DNA from: LMUY01 sp964245495
GTDB taxonomy: Bacteria > Pseudomonadota > Alphaproteobacteria > Acetobacterales > Acetobacteraceae
DNA length: 5,106 nt
Direction of reading: 5' to 3'
Assembly (NCBI GenBank): GCA_964245495.1
Contig: CAXTNC010000213.1
Span: forward strand, 1 to 5,106
Made by a program: the position numbers and the translations under genes. Numbering within the stretch: position 1 is the stretch's first letter; each line of letters opens with the position of its first letter. Shown here one piece after another: positions 4,746-5,106 of the stretch. Under the pieces are notes generated by a model. It was given only the letters and a program-made list of their open reading frames with translations. It was not told the DNA's origin and searched no databases.

Positions 4746-5106
4746 ATGGACCCATCTCAACCAGCACCAAGGACCCGGACGCTGCGCCTGCCGTGTGCCC
4801 TGCCGTTCATCCTCATCGTCGCCGGGTGCGACCTCGGGCCGGACTACGCGCGCCCGGCGCTCACGGTCCCGCCCGCGTTCCGCGCCACCGTGGACAGCGC
4901 GCAGGCGGCCTGGCCCGCGGCCGGATGGTGGCGCGCGTTCGGCTCGCCGGAGCTGGACCGGCTGATCGCGCAAGCGCGGGCCTACAACCAGAACCTGGCC
5001 GCCGCCGCCGCCCGCGTGGTGCAGGCGGACGCGCAGGTGTCGATCGCGGGGTCCCCGCTGCTGCCCACGGTGAGCGGCACCGGCAACGCGAGCTACAGCC
5101 GCATCG
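4746..5106 (+). CDS. NodT/OprM-family RND efflux outer-membrane lipoprotein (N-terminal part; cut by window edge)
   Basis: This is the start of an outer-membrane factor, the trimeric channel that lets an RND efflux pump expel compounds across the envelope. The 120 visible residues begin with a lipoprotein signal: Arg-rich n-region (R9, R11, R14), hydrophobic LPFILIVAG, and lipobox VAGC with the lipid-modified Cys at residue 28. Then come the family pattern GPDYARP (31-37), a PPAFRA stretch, GWWRAFGSPELDRLI (60-74), and the first long helix of the OEP domain with AYNQNLAAAAARVVQADAQV (79-98), then SPLLPTVSG. The frame is open to base 5106; full members are near 450-500 residues, so about three quarters is missing. 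It is transcribed divergently from livG. The ATG has no clear ribosome binding site; an in-frame GTG at 4722 is an alternative but would give an unusually long n-region. The partner pump and adaptor genes are not visible. Confidence 0.92.
   Translation, partial: MDPSQPAPRTRTLRLPCALPFILIVAGCDLGPDYARPALTVPPAFRATVDSAQAAWPAAGWWRAFGSPELDRLIAQARAYNQNLAAAAARVVQADAQVSIAGSPLLPTVSGTGNASYSRI

Noticed and set aside
4543..4965. 140-codon plus-strand open frame in the divergent spacer
   Set aside because: It continues into the lipoprotein gene in a different frame, and its Ser/Arg-rich product resembles no family.
4521..4973. Upstream extension of the livG open frame
   Set aside because: The added residues are Arg/Pro-rich with no domain, and the far part runs antisense to the well-supported lipoprotein gene. 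GTG 4520 with its ribosome binding site gives the expected LivG N-terminus.
1..5106. A novel multi-gene system (defence, mobile element, CRISPR, biosynthetic cluster)
   Set aside because: Every credible gene belongs to a well-known transporter family. There are no direct-repeat arrays, transposase or integrase motifs, tRNA-like sequences or unknown genes in the window.

Overview
The window is GC-rich, with GC concentrated at third codon positions. Its gene content fits a proteobacterium, most likely an alphaproteobacterium of the Rhodospirillales/Acetobacteraceae type. That placement is an inference from composition and protein style, not a search result.

About nine tenths of the window (bases 1-4520) is one minus-strand gene cluster for a complete ABC importer of the branched-chain amino acid (HAAT/Liv) family. 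In transcription order it runs livG (ATPase, 4520-3759), livF (ATPase, 3756-3043), a periplasmic substrate-binding protein (3023-1812), livH (permease, 1779-892) and livM (permease, from 892 and running off the left edge). Gaps are 2, 19 and 32 bases, and livH and livM overlap by one base in a TGATG stop/start, so this looks like a single operon. The binding protein captures a small ligand in the periplasm, LivH and LivM form the membrane channel, and LivG and LivF power uptake. The binding protein belongs to a Liv-like subfamily of mostly uncharacterised specificity, so the cargo need not be leucine, isoleucine or valine.

A non-coding interval of about 225 bases (4521-4745) separates the operon from a divergent plus-strand gene. 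It holds the likely livG ribosome binding site, a small hairpin touching that site, and three short inverted repeats that could be operators. A weak sigma70-like promoter candidate for the plus-strand gene overlaps one of them.

The plus-strand gene (4746 to the right edge, 120 codons visible) encodes the N-terminus of a NodT/OprM-type outer-membrane lipoprotein, the exit channel of a tripartite RND efflux pump. It is probably functionally unrelated to the importer.

I found no mobile element, CRISPR array, RNA gene or sign of a new defence or biosynthetic system. The window is mostly ordinary. The points worth a second look are the asymmetric ATPase motifs, the Tat-like signal on the binding protein, the dyads in the divergent spacer, and start-codon details.
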